Below are positions 26,548 through 36,501 of a stretch of 64,000 nucleotides of DNA, piece by piece; the stretch's first letter is position 1; each line of letters begins with the position of its first letter. A program made the position numbers and the translations under genes. The notes below the pieces were generated by a model, which was not told the origin of the DNA, ran no database searches, and worked only from the letters and a program-made list of their open reading frames with translations. Source of the stretch: Pseudomonas poae (lineage in GTDB: Bacteria > Pseudomonadota > Gammaproteobacteria > Pseudomonadales > Pseudomonadaceae); contig NZ_JYLI01000002.1 of assembly GCF_001439785.1 (NCBI RefSeq), positions 62,001 through 126,000 on the forward strand, written 5' to 3'.

Positions 26548-27081
26548 GATGCAACACCTTTGTTGTTAAAAATATCAATCATTGATCTTTTCTGGTTTCA
26601 GTCAACCCGAACGGCATGCCGAAGTCAAGCGAGGCCTTTTTTGCCCTGAAAAAGCGCCGAGTGGCCTTTTTTGGGGCTTTTTGCGGCGTTTTTTTGGGTT
26701 TGAAAGGCTATGCAGTCGCAGGCTAAAGCGGGCCGTGTTGTATTTTTTACGGGGGTGTTGTGTAAAAAAATGAACAAGGCTAAGCTCGATTCAAACCCAT
26801 AACAGCAATAATACCGGGGTGCTTCATGTCTCTCCTGCCGCCACTCGGCGTCTCGACGCGCATCAGACAAGTCTTGTCATCTGTCCATTTATTCCTCGCG
26901 AAACACCGCGAACCGGCCAATATTCTTGACGCCCGGACCGGCCTCTTTTTTGCCTCCTCGTTTGCACCGCTGCAGCAAATGGCAGGTAAGCTCCCAACCT
27001 GAACGAAAAAACGACGCGGATGCTGCGTCAACCAACGCCTGGCCTTTAATGGACGCCAGGAAACCCAGCCCAGAGGCATTT
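26548..27081. promoter_or_regulatory. Divergent spuI-spuB control region
   Basis: This 534-base gap must carry promoters for both polyamine genes. The first 200 bases after spuI are AT-rich with a cluster of T-runs and weak stems (26630-26700), and A/T-runs continue to about 26770. A 58-codon open frame (26826-27002, + strand, MSLLPPLGVSTRIRQV...) follows a GGGG ribosome-like site and could be an upstream ORF for spuB. No regulator box could be identified with confidence. Confidence 0.45.
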
Positions 27082-28440
27082 ATGAGTAACAACCTCGACC
27101 AGCTCACCGATTGGTTGAAAGACCACAAGATCACAGAAGTCGAATGCATGATTGGCGACCTCACCGGTATCACCCGGGGCAAGATCTCGCCGACCAACAA
27201 GTTCATCGCCGAAAAAGGCATGCGCCTGCCCGAGAGCGTGCTGTTGCAGACCGTGACCGGCGACTATGTCGAAGACGACATCTATTACGAATTGCTCGAC
27301 CCGGCCGACATCGACATGATCTGCCGCCCCGACCAGAATGCGGTGTACCTGGTGCCCTGGGCCATCGAGCCCACCGCCCAGGTGATCCACGACACCTACG
27401 ACAAGCAAGGCAACCCCATCGAGCTGTCGCCGCGCAACGTGCTCAAGAAAGTGCTCAAGCTCTACGCCGACAAAGGTTGGCAGCCCATCGTGGCGCCGGA
27501 GATGGAGTTCTACCTGACCAAGCGCTGCGAAGACCCGGACTTCCCGTTGCAACCGCCGATTGGCCGTTCCGGGCGCCCGGAGACCGGCCGCCAGTCCTTC
27601 TCCATCGAAGCGGCCAACGAATTCGACCCGCTGTTCGAAGACGTCTACGACTGGTGCGAACTGCAGGAGCTGGACCTCGACACCCTGATCCACGAAGACG
27701 GCACCGCACAGATGGAAATCAACTTCCGTCACGGCGACGCGCTGTCCCTGGCCGACCAGATCCTCGTGTTCAAGCGCACCATGCGCGAAGCCGCGCTCAA
27801 GCACAACGTGGCCGCTACCTTCATGGCCAAGCCCATGACCGGCGAGCCGGGCAGCGCGATGCACTTGCACCAGAGCATTATCGACATCGCCACCGGCAAG
27901 AACGTCTTTTCCAACGAAGACGGGACCATGAGCCAGCTGTTCCTCAACCACATCGGTGGCCTGCAGAAATTCATCCCCGAATTGCTGCCGTTGTTTGCGC
28001 CCAACGTGAACTCGTTCCGCCGCTTCCTGCCCGACACCTCGGCGCCGGTGAACGTGGAGTGGGGTGAAGAAAACCGCACCGTCGGCCTGCGCGTACCGGA
28101 TGCCGGCCCGCAGAACCGCCGCGTCGAAAACCGCCTGCCGGGCGCCGACGCCAACCCGTACCTGGCGATTGCCGCCAGCCTGCTGTGTGGCTACATCGGC
28201 ATGGTCGAGCAGCACAACCCCAGCGCGCCGGTGGTGGGCCGAGGTTACGAGCGCCGCAACCTGCGGCTGCCGTTGACCATCGAAGACGCCCTGGAACGCA
28301 TGGAAAACAGCAAGACCATCGAGAAATACCTCGGGCAGAAATTCATCACCGGCTACGTCGCCGTCAAGCGGGCCGAGCATGAAAACTTCAAGCGCGTGAT
28401 CAGTTCGTGGGAGCGGGAGTTCCTGCTCTTCGCCGTCTGA
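27082..28440 (+). CDS. spuB: Gamma-glutamylpolyamine synthetase SpuB (glutamine synthetase family)
   Basis: A 452-residue paralogue of SpuI and the first gene of the spuBCDEFGH operon. It shows ECMIGDLTGITRGKISP, APEMEFYLTKR (metal-site glutamates), GSAMHLHQSIID, PNVNSFRRFLP and NRTVGLRVPDAGPQ. The start at 27082 (MSNNLDQLTDWL) is preceded by AGAGGC; the upstream in-frame ATG at 26926 would add 52 residues unlike the family. P. aeruginosa has a gamma-glutamyl-GABA hydrolase gene (spuA) just before spuB; none is found here. Confidence 0.9.
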   Translation: MSNNLDQLTDWLKDHKITEVECMIGDLTGITRGKISPTNKFIAEKGMRLPESVLLQTVTGDYVEDDIYYELLDPADIDMICRPDQNAVYLVPWAIEPTAQVIHDTYDKQGNPIELSPRNVLKKVLKLYADKGWQPIVAPEMEFYLTKRCEDPDFPLQPPIGRSGRPETGRQSFSIEAANEFDPLFEDVYDWCELQELDLDTLIHEDGTAQMEINFRHGDALSLADQILVFKRTMREAALKHNVAATFMAKPMTGEPGSAMHLHQSIIDIATGKNVFSNEDGTMSQLFLNHIGGLQKFIPELLPLFAPNVNSFRRFLPDTSAPVNVEWGEENRTVGLRVPDAGPQNRRVENRLPGADANPYLAIAASLLCGYIGMVEQHNPSAPVVGRGYERRNLRLPLTIEDALERMENSKTIEKYLGQKFITGYVAVKRAEHENFKRVISSWEREFLLFAV

Positions 28441-28446
28441 TGCGCC

Positions 28447-28472
28447 GGGCGCGCCGTGCACACGGCGCGCCC
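28447..28472 (+). promoter_or_regulatory. Strong intercistronic hairpin between spuB and spuC
   Basis: A perfect 12-base palindromic stem (GGGCGCGCCGTG / CACGGCGCGCCC) begins six bases after the spuB stop and ends 22 bases before the spuC start. There is no T-run, so it is more likely a stabilising or processing element than a terminator. Confidence 0.65.
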
Positions 28473-28494
28473 TACACCGAACCAGGAGACCGGT

Positions 28495-29859
28495 ATGTCC
28501 AGCAACAACCCGCAAACCCGTGAATGGCAAGCCTTGAGCAACGATCACCACCTGGCGCCGTTCAGCGACTTCAAGCAATTGAAAGAGAAAGGCCCGAGGA
28601 TCATCACCAAGGCCCACGGCGTTTACCTGTGGGACAGCGAAGGCAACAAGATCCTCGACGGCATGGCCGGCCTGTGGTGCGTAGCTATTGGCTACGGTCG
28701 CGATGAATTGGCCGACGCTGCCGCCAAACAGATGAAAGCACTGCCCTACTACAACCTGTTCTTCCAGACCGCCCACCCGCCGGCCCTGGAGTTGGCCAAG
28801 GCCATCGCCGATGTCGCGCCCGCCGGCATGAATCATGTGTTCTTCGCCGGCTCCGGTTCCGAAGGCAACGACACCATGTTGCGCATGGTCCGCCACTATT
28901 GGGCGATCAAGGGCCAGCCGAACAAGAAAACCATCATTAGCCGCAAGAATGGCTATCACGGTTCCACCGTGGCTGGCGCCAGCCTTGGCGGCATGACCTA
29001 TATGCACGAGCAGGGCGACCTGCCGATCCCGGGCATTACCCACATTGCGCAGCCGTACTGGTTTGGCGAAGGTGGCGACATGAGCCCGGAGGCGTTCGGC
29101 GTGTGGGCCGCCGACCAACTGGAAGCCAGGATTCTGGAGCTGGGCGTGGACAACGTCGGCGCCTTTATTGCCGAGCCGATCCAGGGGGCCGGTGGCGTGA
29201 TCGTGCCGCCTGCGACCTACTGGCCGCGCATCAAGGAAATTCTGGCGAAGTACGACATTCTGTTTGTCGCCGACGAAGTGATCTGTGGCTTCGGCCGTAC
29301 CGGTGAGTGGTTCGGCAGCGATTTCTACGGGCTCAAGCCGCACATGATGACCATCGCCAAGGGCCTGACCTCGGGCTACATCCCCATGGGCGGCCTGATC
29401 GTGCACGACGACGTGGTGGCGGTGCTCAATGAAGGCGGTGATTTCAACCACGGCTTCACCTATTCCGGGCATCCGGTGGCGGCGGCGGTGGCGCTGGAAA
29501 ACATCCGTATCCTGCGCGATGAGAAAATCATCCAGCGTGTGCAGGCTGAAACGGCACCGTATTTGCAGAAACGCCTGCGGGAACTGGCTGATCACCCTCT
29601 GGTGGGCGAAGTGCGTGGTGTGGGCATGCTCGGTGCCATCGAGCTGGTGCAGGAAAAGGCCACTCGCAAGCGTTATGAAGGCCGCGGCGCGGGCATGATC
29701 TGTCGCACCTTCTGCTTCGACAATGGCCTGATCATGCGCGCCGTGGGCGACACCATGATCATTTCGCCGCCGTTGGTGATCAGCCAGGCCGAAATCGACG
29801 AGTTGGTCACCAAAGCGCGCAAGTGCCTGGACCTGACCTTGGCCCAATTGCAGGGCTAA
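28495..29859 (+). CDS. spuC: Polyamine aminotransferase SpuC (putrescine-pyruvate type)
   Basis: A 454-residue class III PLP aminotransferase. Features are LWDSEGNKILDGMAGLWC, GSGSEGNDTMLRMVRHYW, ISRKNGYHGSTVAGASLGG, FVADEVICGFGRTG and the PLP-lysine motif IAKGLTSGYIPMGG. It moves the amino group of putrescine (or a related amine) to pyruvate. The start at 28495 (MSSNNPQTREWQ) follows AGGAGA. It sits between the synthetase spuB and the transporter genes. Confidence 0.93.
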   Translation: MSSNNPQTREWQALSNDHHLAPFSDFKQLKEKGPRIITKAHGVYLWDSEGNKILDGMAGLWCVAIGYGRDELADAAAKQMKALPYYNLFFQTAHPPALELAKAIADVAPAGMNHVFFAGSGSEGNDTMLRMVRHYWAIKGQPNKKTIISRKNGYHGSTVAGASLGGMTYMHEQGDLPIPGITHIAQPYWFGEGGDMSPEAFGVWAADQLEARILELGVDNVGAFIAEPIQGAGGVIVPPATYWPRIKEILAKYDILFVADEVICGFGRTGEWFGSDFYGLKPHMMTIAKGLTSGYIPMGGLIVHDDVVAVLNEGGDFNHGFTYSGHPVAAAVALENIRILRDEKIIQRVQAETAPYLQKRLRELADHPLVGEVRGVGMLGAIELVQEKATRKRYEGRGAGMICRTFCFDNGLIMRAVGDTMIISPPLVISQAEIDELVTKARKCLDLTLAQLQG

Positions 29860-29931
29860 GTGCTAGTCTCCGCAGGCAGCAACTTACGCAGGCTGTGGCG
29901 ATTAAAGAAAAAAATTTGGAGCATCAAAATA

Positions 29932-31041
29932 ATGAAGGCATCAGGTTTGAAAAACGCTGGCAAGACCCTTCTCGCCTTATCCTTGATGGGCGCAATGGCG
30001 GGCGCGGCCCAGGCAGACAGCAAAGTGCTGCACGTGTACAACTGGTCCGACTATATTGCACCGGACACCATCGCCAACTTTGAAAAAGAGTCGGGCATCA
30101 AAGTGGTGTACGACGTGTTCGACAGCAACGAAACCCTGGAAGCCAAGTTGCTGGCAGGCAAGTCCGGCTACGACATTGTCGTGCCGTCGAACAACTTCCT
30201 CGCCAAGCAGATCAAGGCCGGTGTGTACCAGGAACTGGACACGTCCAAGTTGCCCAACTACAGCAACCTGAACAAATCCCTGCTCAAGGCCGTGTCGGTC
30301 AGCGATCCGGGCAACAAGCACGCATTCCCCTACATGTGGGGCTCGATCGGCATCGGCTACAACCCGGAGAAGGTGAAGGCTGCGCTGGGCGTGGACAAGA
30401 TCGACTCGTGGGACGTGCTGATGAAGCCGGAAAACATCGCCAAGCTCAAAAGCTGCGGCGTGAGCTTCCTCGACTCGCCAACCGAAATGCTGCCGATTGC
30501 CCTGCATTACCTGGGCCTGCCAACCGACAGCCAGAAGAAAGACGACCTCAAGCAAGCCGAAGCGCTGTTCCTGAAGATCCGTCCTTCGATCGGCTACTTC
30601 CACTCGTCCAAGTACATCTCGGACCTGGCCAACGGCAACATCTGCGTAGCCGTGGGTTACTCGGGTGACATCCAGCAGGCCAAGTCCCGCGCGGCCGAAG
30701 CCGGTGGCAAGGTCAAAGTGGCCTACGACATTCCCAAGGAAGGCGCCGGCAGCTTCTTCGACATGGTCGCCATTCCCAAGGATGCCGAAAACGTCGATGC
30801 CGCCTATAAGTTCATGAACTACCTGCTCAAGCCGGAAGTGATGGCGTCGATCACCAACAGCGTGCGTTTCCCGAACGGTAACGAGAAGGCTACCGCACTG
30901 GTCGATAAAGACATCACCAGCGACCCGGGCATCTACCCGCCAGCGGACGTGCAAGCCAAGCTGTATGCGATTGCCGACCTGCCGGCTGCTACCCAGCGCG
31001 AGATGACCCGCAGTTGGACCAAGATCAAATCGGGCAAGTAA
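29932..31041 (+). CDS. spuD: Putrescine-preferring periplasmic binding protein SpuD
   Basis: A 369-residue periplasmic binding protein of the PotF class, with signal peptide cleavage after AAQA-DS. The mature start [20 protein letters not shown] and the [16 protein letters not shown] and [22 protein letters not shown] segments are characteristic polyamine contacts. It is named SpuD because it precedes its paralogue SpuE (31193) in the conserved order. The start at 29932 has GGAG ten bases upstream. Confidence 0.92.
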   Translation: MKASGLKNAGKTLLALSLMGAMAGAAQADSKVLHVYNWSDYIAPDTIANFEKESGIKVVYDVFDSNETLEAKLLAGKSGYDIVVPSNNFLAKQIKAGVYQELDTSKLPNYSNLNKSLLKAVSVSDPGNKHAFPYMWGSIGIGYNPEKVKAALGVDKIDSWDVLMKPENIAKLKSCGVSFLDSPTEMLPIALHYLGLPTDSQKKDDLKQAEALFLKIRPSIGYFHSSKYISDLANGNICVAVGYSGDIQQAKSRAAEAGGKVKVAYDIPKEGAGSFFDMVAIPKDAENVDAAYKFMNYLLKPEVMASITNSVRFPNGNEKATALVDKDITSDPGIYPPADVQAKLYAIADLPAATQREMTRSWTKIKSGK

Positions 31042-31052
31042 GCCCTGCTGCC

Positions 31053-31080
31053 TGTGGGAGGGCGCAAACGCCCTCCCACA
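31053..31080 (+). promoter_or_regulatory. REP-like intercistronic hairpin between spuD and spuE
   Basis: A perfect 12-base stem (TGTGGGAGGGCG / CGCCCTCCCACA) with loop CAAA lies eleven bases after spuD. It resembles a compact REP unit and lacks a T-run. It may raise spuD transcript stability over the downstream genes, as REPs do after binding-protein genes. Confidence 0.7.
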
Positions 31081-31129
31081 CATTAATTAAATGAAAGAAA
31101 GTTTTGCCGGATCGATTTATCGAAGGTAA

Positions 31130-32287
<1,158 letters not shown>

Positions 32288-32352
32288 CGCTCAACTTATC
32301 CAGGGTTCGCCCGCATTGGGCGAGCTGCACTCTTTTTTTGGGAGTTTCGTAA

Positions 32353-33495
32353 ATGGCTGTTGCCTCCGGCGCCTACAAGAAAGCCCTCGAGGGCGACCAG
32401 ACACCGAAAAAGGTGCTGGTCAAAATCGACCGGGTCACGAAGAAGTTCGACGAGACGATTGCCGTGGACGATGTGTCCCTGGAAATCAAGAAAGGCGAGA
32501 TCTTCGCTTTGCTCGGCGGTTCGGGGTCGGGCAAGTCCACCCTGCTGCGCATGCTCGCGGGTTTCGAGCGTCCGACCGAAGGCCGCATCTACCTCGACGG
32601 TGTGGACATCACCGACATGCCGCCCTACGAGCGGCCGATCAACATGATGTTCCAGTCCTACGCCTTGTTTCCGCACATGACCGTGGCGCAGAACATCGCC
32701 TTCGGCCTGCAGCAGGACAAGATCCCCAAGGCCGAAGTCGATGCCCGTGTGGCCGAGATGCTCAAACTGGTGCAGATGAGCCAATATGCCAAACGCAAGC
32801 CGCACCAGTTGTCCGGCGGCCAGCGTCAGCGTGTGGCCCTAGCCCGTTCTCTGGCCAAGCGCCCGAAGCTGCTGCTGCTCGATGAGCCAATGGGCGCGCT
32901 GGACAAGAAACTGCGCTCGCAGATGCAGCTCGAGCTGGTGGAAATCATCGAGCGCGTCGGCGTGACCTGCGTGATGGTCACCCACGACCAGGAAGAGGCC
33001 ATGACCATGGCCGAGCGCATCGCGATCATGCACCTGGGCTGGATCGCGCAGATCGGCAGCCCGATCGATATCTACGAAACGCCGACCAGCCGTCTGGTGT
33101 GCGAATTCATCGGCAACGTCAACATCTTCGAAACCCAGGTGGTGGACGACGCCGAAGGCCACGCGGTGCTCAAGTGCCCGGACCTGGACCGCGATATCTA
33201 CGTGGGCTACGGCATCGCCACCTCGGTGGAAGACAAGTCGGTGACCTACGCCATCCGCCCGGAAAAACTGCTGGTCACCTCCGAGATGCCAACGGGCGAA
33301 CACAACTGGTCCAGCGGCAAGGTGCACGACATTGCCTACCTGGGCGGCCACTCGGTGTTCTACGTGGAGCTGCCGAGCGGCAAGCTGGTGCAGTCCTTCG
33401 TCGCCAACGCCGAGCGCCGTGGCCAGCGCCCCACCTGGGGTGATCAGGTATACGTGTGGTGGGAAGACGACAGCGGCGTGGTACTGCGCTCATGA
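32353..33495 (+). CDS. spuF: Polyamine ABC transporter ATPase SpuF
   Basis: A 380-residue PotG/PotA-type ATPase: Walker A GGSGSGKST, signature LSGGQRQRVALARSL, Walker B LLLLDEPMGALD, switch VTHDQEEAMTMA. A C-terminal TOBE regulatory domain follows (about 285-380). It energises uptake through SpuG and SpuH. Its stop overlaps the spuG start (ATGA). Confidence 0.94.
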   Translation: MAVASGAYKKALEGDQTPKKVLVKIDRVTKKFDETIAVDDVSLEIKKGEIFALLGGSGSGKSTLLRMLAGFERPTEGRIYLDGVDITDMPPYERPINMMFQSYALFPHMTVAQNIAFGLQQDKIPKAEVDARVAEMLKLVQMSQYAKRKPHQLSGGQRQRVALARSLAKRPKLLLLDEPMGALDKKLRSQMQLELVEIIERVGVTCVMVTHDQEEAMTMAERIAIMHLGWIAQIGSPIDIYETPTSRLVCEFIGNVNIFETQVVDDAEGHAVLKCPDLDRDIYVGYGIATSVEDKSVTYAIRPEKLLVTSEMPTGEHNWSSGKVHDIAYLGGHSVFYVELPSGKLVQSFVANAERRGQRPTWGDQVYVWWEDDSGVVLRS

Positions 33496-34412
33496 ACACC
33501 AAAAAACTCAAGCGGCTCTTGAACCGCCTCGTCCCCAATGGCAAGCAGGTCGTCATCGGGATTCCGTTCCTGTGGCTGTTCCTGTTTTTTGCACTGCCGT
33601 TTTTCATCGTACTGAAAATCAGCTTTGCCGAAGCCGATGTGGCGATCCCGCCGTACACCGAGATCTACACCTACGTCGAGCAGAAGCTGCAAGTGGTGCT
33701 GAACCTGGCCAACTACAGCTTGCTGGCGGGCGACGAACTGTACATCGCCGCCTACCTCGGCTCGCTGAAAATGGCGTTTTTCAGTACGCTGCTGTGCCTG
33801 TTGATCGGCTACCCGATGGCCTACGCCATCGCCACCGCGCGCAAAGAGATGCAGACCGTGCTGGTGCTGCTGATCATGATGCCGACCTGGACCGCGATCC
33901 TGATCCGCGTGTATGCGTGGATGGGCATCCTCAGCAACAACGGGCTGCTCAATGGCTTCCTGATGTCCATGGGGCTGATCAGCGAGCCGCTGCAGATCCT
34001 CAACACCAACATTGCGGTGTACATCGGCGTGGTCTATTCGTACCTGCCGTTCATGATCCTGCCGCTGTACGCCAACCTGGTGAAGCACGATCAGAGCCTG
34101 CTGGAAGCCGCATCGGACCTCGGTTCGAGCACCTTCAACAGCTTCTGGAAAATCACCGTGCCGCTGTCCAAGAACGGCATCATTGCCGGGTGCATGCTGG
34201 TGTTTATCCCGGTGGTGGGCGAGTTCGTGATTCCGGAACTGCTCGGCGGCCCGGAAACCCTGATGATCGGTAAAGTGCTGTGGCAGGAATTCTTCAATAA
34301 CCGTGACTGGCCGGTGGCGTCCGCCCTGGCGGTGGTGATGCTGGCGATCCTGATCGTGCCGATCATCCTGTTCAACCGCAGCCAGGCCAAAGAGCTGGAG
34401 GGCAAGATATGA
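33492..34412 (+). CDS. spuG: Polyamine ABC transporter permease SpuG
   Basis: A 306-residue PotH/PotB-type permease with six hydrophobic segments and the EAA loop EAASDLGSSTFNSFWKITVP. The start at 33492 overlaps the spuF stop; the upstream codon at 33456 lies inside spuF and is not needed. It overlaps spuH by four bases (ATGA), so the three transporter genes are translationally coupled. Confidence 0.94.
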   Translation: MNTKKLKRLLNRLVPNGKQVVIGIPFLWLFLFFALPFFIVLKISFAEADVAIPPYTEIYTYVEQKLQVVLNLANYSLLAGDELYIAAYLGSLKMAFFSTLLCLLIGYPMAYAIATARKEMQTVLVLLIMMPTWTAILIRVYAWMGILSNNGLLNGFLMSMGLISEPLQILNTNIAVYIGVVYSYLPFMILPLYANLVKHDQSLLEAASDLGSSTFNSFWKITVPLSKNGIIAGCMLVFIPVVGEFVIPELLGGPETLMIGKVLWQEFFNNRDWPVASALAVVMLAILIVPIILFNRSQAKELEGKI

Positions 34413-35293
34413 AGCGCTTTCGTTTCTCCAGCTTCATGCTGGTCGCAGGCTTGTTGTTCATCTACCTGCCGATGTTGATCCTGGTGATCTACTCGTTCAA
34501 CGAATCCAAACTGGTAACGGTGTGGGGCGGTTGGTCGGTCAAGTGGTACGTGGGCCTGCTGGACAACACCCAACTGATGGGCTCGGTGGCGCGCTCGCTG
34601 GAGATCGCCTGCTACACGGCGGTGGCGGCCGTGGCGTTGGGCACCCTGGCGGCCTTCGTGCTGACGCGCATCAGCCAGTTCAAGGGCCGCACGCTGTTCG
34701 GCGGCCTGGTGACCGCGCCGCTGGTGATGCCCGAAGTGATCACCGGTCTGTCGCTGTTGCTGCTGTTCGTGGCCATGGCGCAACTGATCGGTTGGCCCCA
34801 GGAGCGTGGCATCGTCACCATCTGGATCGCCCACACCACGTTCTGTGCGGCGTACGTGGCAGTGGTGGTGTCGGCGCGGCTGCGTGAGCTGGACCTGTCG
34901 ATTGAAGAGGCGGCGATGGACCTGGGCGCGCGGCCGTGGAAGGTGTTCTTTCTGATCACCATCCCGATGATCGCACCGTCGCTGGCGGCGGGCGGCATGA
35001 TGTCGTTTGCACTGTCGCTGGACGACCTGGTACTGGCCAGCTTCGTGTCGGGGCCGGGTTCGACCACCTTGCCGATGGAAGTGTTCTCGGCGGTGCGTCT
35101 GGGGGTCAAACCCGAGATCAACGCCGTGGCGAGTTTGATTCTGCTGGCGGTGTCGCTGGTGACGTTCCTGGTGTGGTTCTTCAGCCGGCGCGCCGAAGAG
35201 CATCGCAAGAAGGCGATCCAGCAAGCCATCGAAGAAGCAGCGGCGGATAGCTGGCAACAGCCGGACAAGCGTCGGGCGCCGGCTCCGGTTTAG
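34409..35293 (+). CDS. spuH: Polyamine ABC transporter permease SpuH
   Basis: A 294-residue PotI/PotC-type permease with six hydrophobic segments and the EAA loop EEAAMDLGARPWKVFFLITIP. It is the second half of the membrane channel with SpuG and the last gene of the spu operon. The C-terminus is a charged tail rich in A, E and K. Confidence 0.94.
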   Translation: MKRFRFSSFMLVAGLLFIYLPMLILVIYSFNESKLVTVWGGWSVKWYVGLLDNTQLMGSVARSLEIACYTAVAAVALGTLAAFVLTRISQFKGRTLFGGLVTAPLVMPEVITGLSLLLLFVAMAQLIGWPQERGIVTIWIAHTTFCAAYVAVVVSARLRELDLSIEEAAMDLGARPWKVFFLITIPMIAPSLAAGGMMSFALSLDDLVLASFVSGPGSTTLPMEVFSAVRLGVKPEINAVASLILLAVSLVTFLVWFFSRRAEEHRKKAIQQAIEEAAADSWQQPDKRRAPAPV

Positions 35294-35296
35294 AAT

Positions 35297-35597
35297 GTGG
35301 GAGGGGGCTTGCTCCCGATTGCAGGGTGTCAGTCAATTGTGGGAGCGGCGGTTCGACGATTCGATTTGCCCGCGAAGGCGACCGTGGGCCGCAGCGCTGG
35401 GCCATCCCTGGCCCAGCGCGGCTAACCCGGCGGCCTGAGAGCGGGCCGGTATGGGGTGTGAACGCGATCAAATGTGGGAGCTGGCTTGCCTGCGAAGGCG
35501 GAGTCCAGCAAACATTGATATTGACTGACCCACCGCCTTCGCGGGCAAGCCCGCTCCCACATGGGATGTGCGCTTAACTGGCAAGCCCATTCCCACA
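35297..35597. repeat. REP cluster after spuH
   Basis: At least four REP units occur in 300 bases: GTGGGAGGGGGCTTGCTCCC at 35297, a degraded unit near 35338, GTGGGAGCTGGCTTGCCTGC at 35474 and its inverse ending at 35560, with a further partial unit at 35578-35597. A non-REP hairpin (GCGCTGGGCCA / TGGCCCAGCGC, 35394-35419) sits in the middle. The stretch has no credible gene and separates convergent spuH and the HD-domain gene. Confidence 0.85.
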
Positions 35598-35618
35598 TTT
35601 AATTACATTTCAAGTTGA

Positions 35619-36260
35619 TTACGCTGCCCACGGCGACGTGCGAATCACCTGCACAAAATTCGTCGGCTTGAACCCCGGCACCTGGTCCAGCAGAACATCG
35701 GTCTTTACGTTGCCAAACGTGGTCTGCGGACGATGGCGCAAGCCGTCGGCAAATGCGCAGATGATGCACTCCTTGAACCCCTCACCGCGTGGATGCGCAT
35801 GCACCACAGCCTCGCGCTGCGCGCTGCTGAACGCGGCGTAGTCCATGCCCAGCACGTCCATTTCCACACCGGCGGTTACCAGCGCCACCGTGGGGCGCAG
35901 ATGCTGCGGCACCCCCGGGGTTGTGTGCAGGGCGATGGACAGCCATACCTGCTCGATATCGTCATCGCTCAGTCCGTAAGGCTTGAGAAATTTCGCCGCC
36001 GCATTGGCCCCGTCCACTTCGAAGCGCTCGTCGTCGCTGCGATGGCCTTCCATCAAGCCCAGGTCATGGAACATCGCGCCGACGTACAGCAGCTCAGGGT
36101 TGTACGCCAACTGCTTGCGTTCACCGCTCAATGCGCCAAACAGGAACACCCGGCGCGAGTGGTGGTAGAGCAGGTCTGTTTCGATGTCGCGGATATACTC
36201 GGTAGTGGCCTTGGCCAGGGCGCTGTCGGGGATCTTGATGCCGGCGATGGTAGTGGTCAT
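35619..36260 (-). CDS. HD-domain hydrolase (cyanamide hydratase-like family)
   Basis: A 213-residue metal-dependent HD-domain protein. The metal-binding pattern is HHSRRVFLFG followed by AMFHDLGLMEGHR (the His-Asp doublet) and a distal SIALHTTPGVP. The overall plan, with the IKIPDSALAKATTEYI start, resembles the cyanamide hydratase/DDI2 group, though bacterial members are mostly uncharacterised. The start at 36260 follows AGGAG. It stands alone between REP arrays, so there is no operon context for a substrate. Confidence 0.8.
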   Translation of the reverse strand: MTTTIAGIKIPDSALAKATTEYIRDIETDLLYHHSRRVFLFGALSGERKQLAYNPELLYVGAMFHDLGLMEGHRSDDERFEVDGANAAAKFLKPYGLSDDDIEQVWLSIALHTTPGVPQHLRPTVALVTAGVEMDVLGMDYAAFSSAQREAVVHAHPRGEGFKECIICAFADGLRHRPQTTFGNVKTDVLLDQVPGFKPTNFVQVIRTSPWAA

Positions 36261-36379
36261 GGTGGTTCTCCTGTGGAATGCATCCAGTCTGGTCGCGCGC
36301 CCACGAAGCGGCCAGGGTGACGAGGGTGCGATCCCGGCCAATCTGGCGCGACATCGTGCCAAGGCGTACACGATCAAAT

Positions 36380-36464
36380 GTAGGAGCTGGCTTGCCTGCG
36401 ATAGCATCACCTCGGTATACCTGATGGACCGAGTCGTCTGCATCGCAGGCAAGCCAGCTCCCAC
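36380..36464. repeat. Inverted REP pair
   Basis: GTAGGAGCTGGCTTGCCTGC at 36380 and its inverse at 36441-36464 flank about 37 bases upstream of the GlxA-type regulator gene. Confidence 0.87.
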
Positions 36465-36501
36465 AGGGGTTTTACGTCAGCCCGAGATATAAGGTTCGCC
36501 C

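Noticed and set aside
26600..26800. Sigma-54 promoter in the spuI-spuB gap
   Set aside because: The nearest GG...GC pairs do not have the required 10-base spacing.
27046..29847. Very long minus-strand open frame (over 900 codons) opposite spuB and spuC
   Set aside because: It mirrors two convincing genes on the plus strand, has low-complexity H/Q/V/G composition typical of antisense frames in high-GC DNA, and no recognisable domain.
35297..35597. CRISPR array
   Set aside because: The repeated units are inverted REP hairpins at irregular spacing with no uniform spacers, and no cas genes are present.
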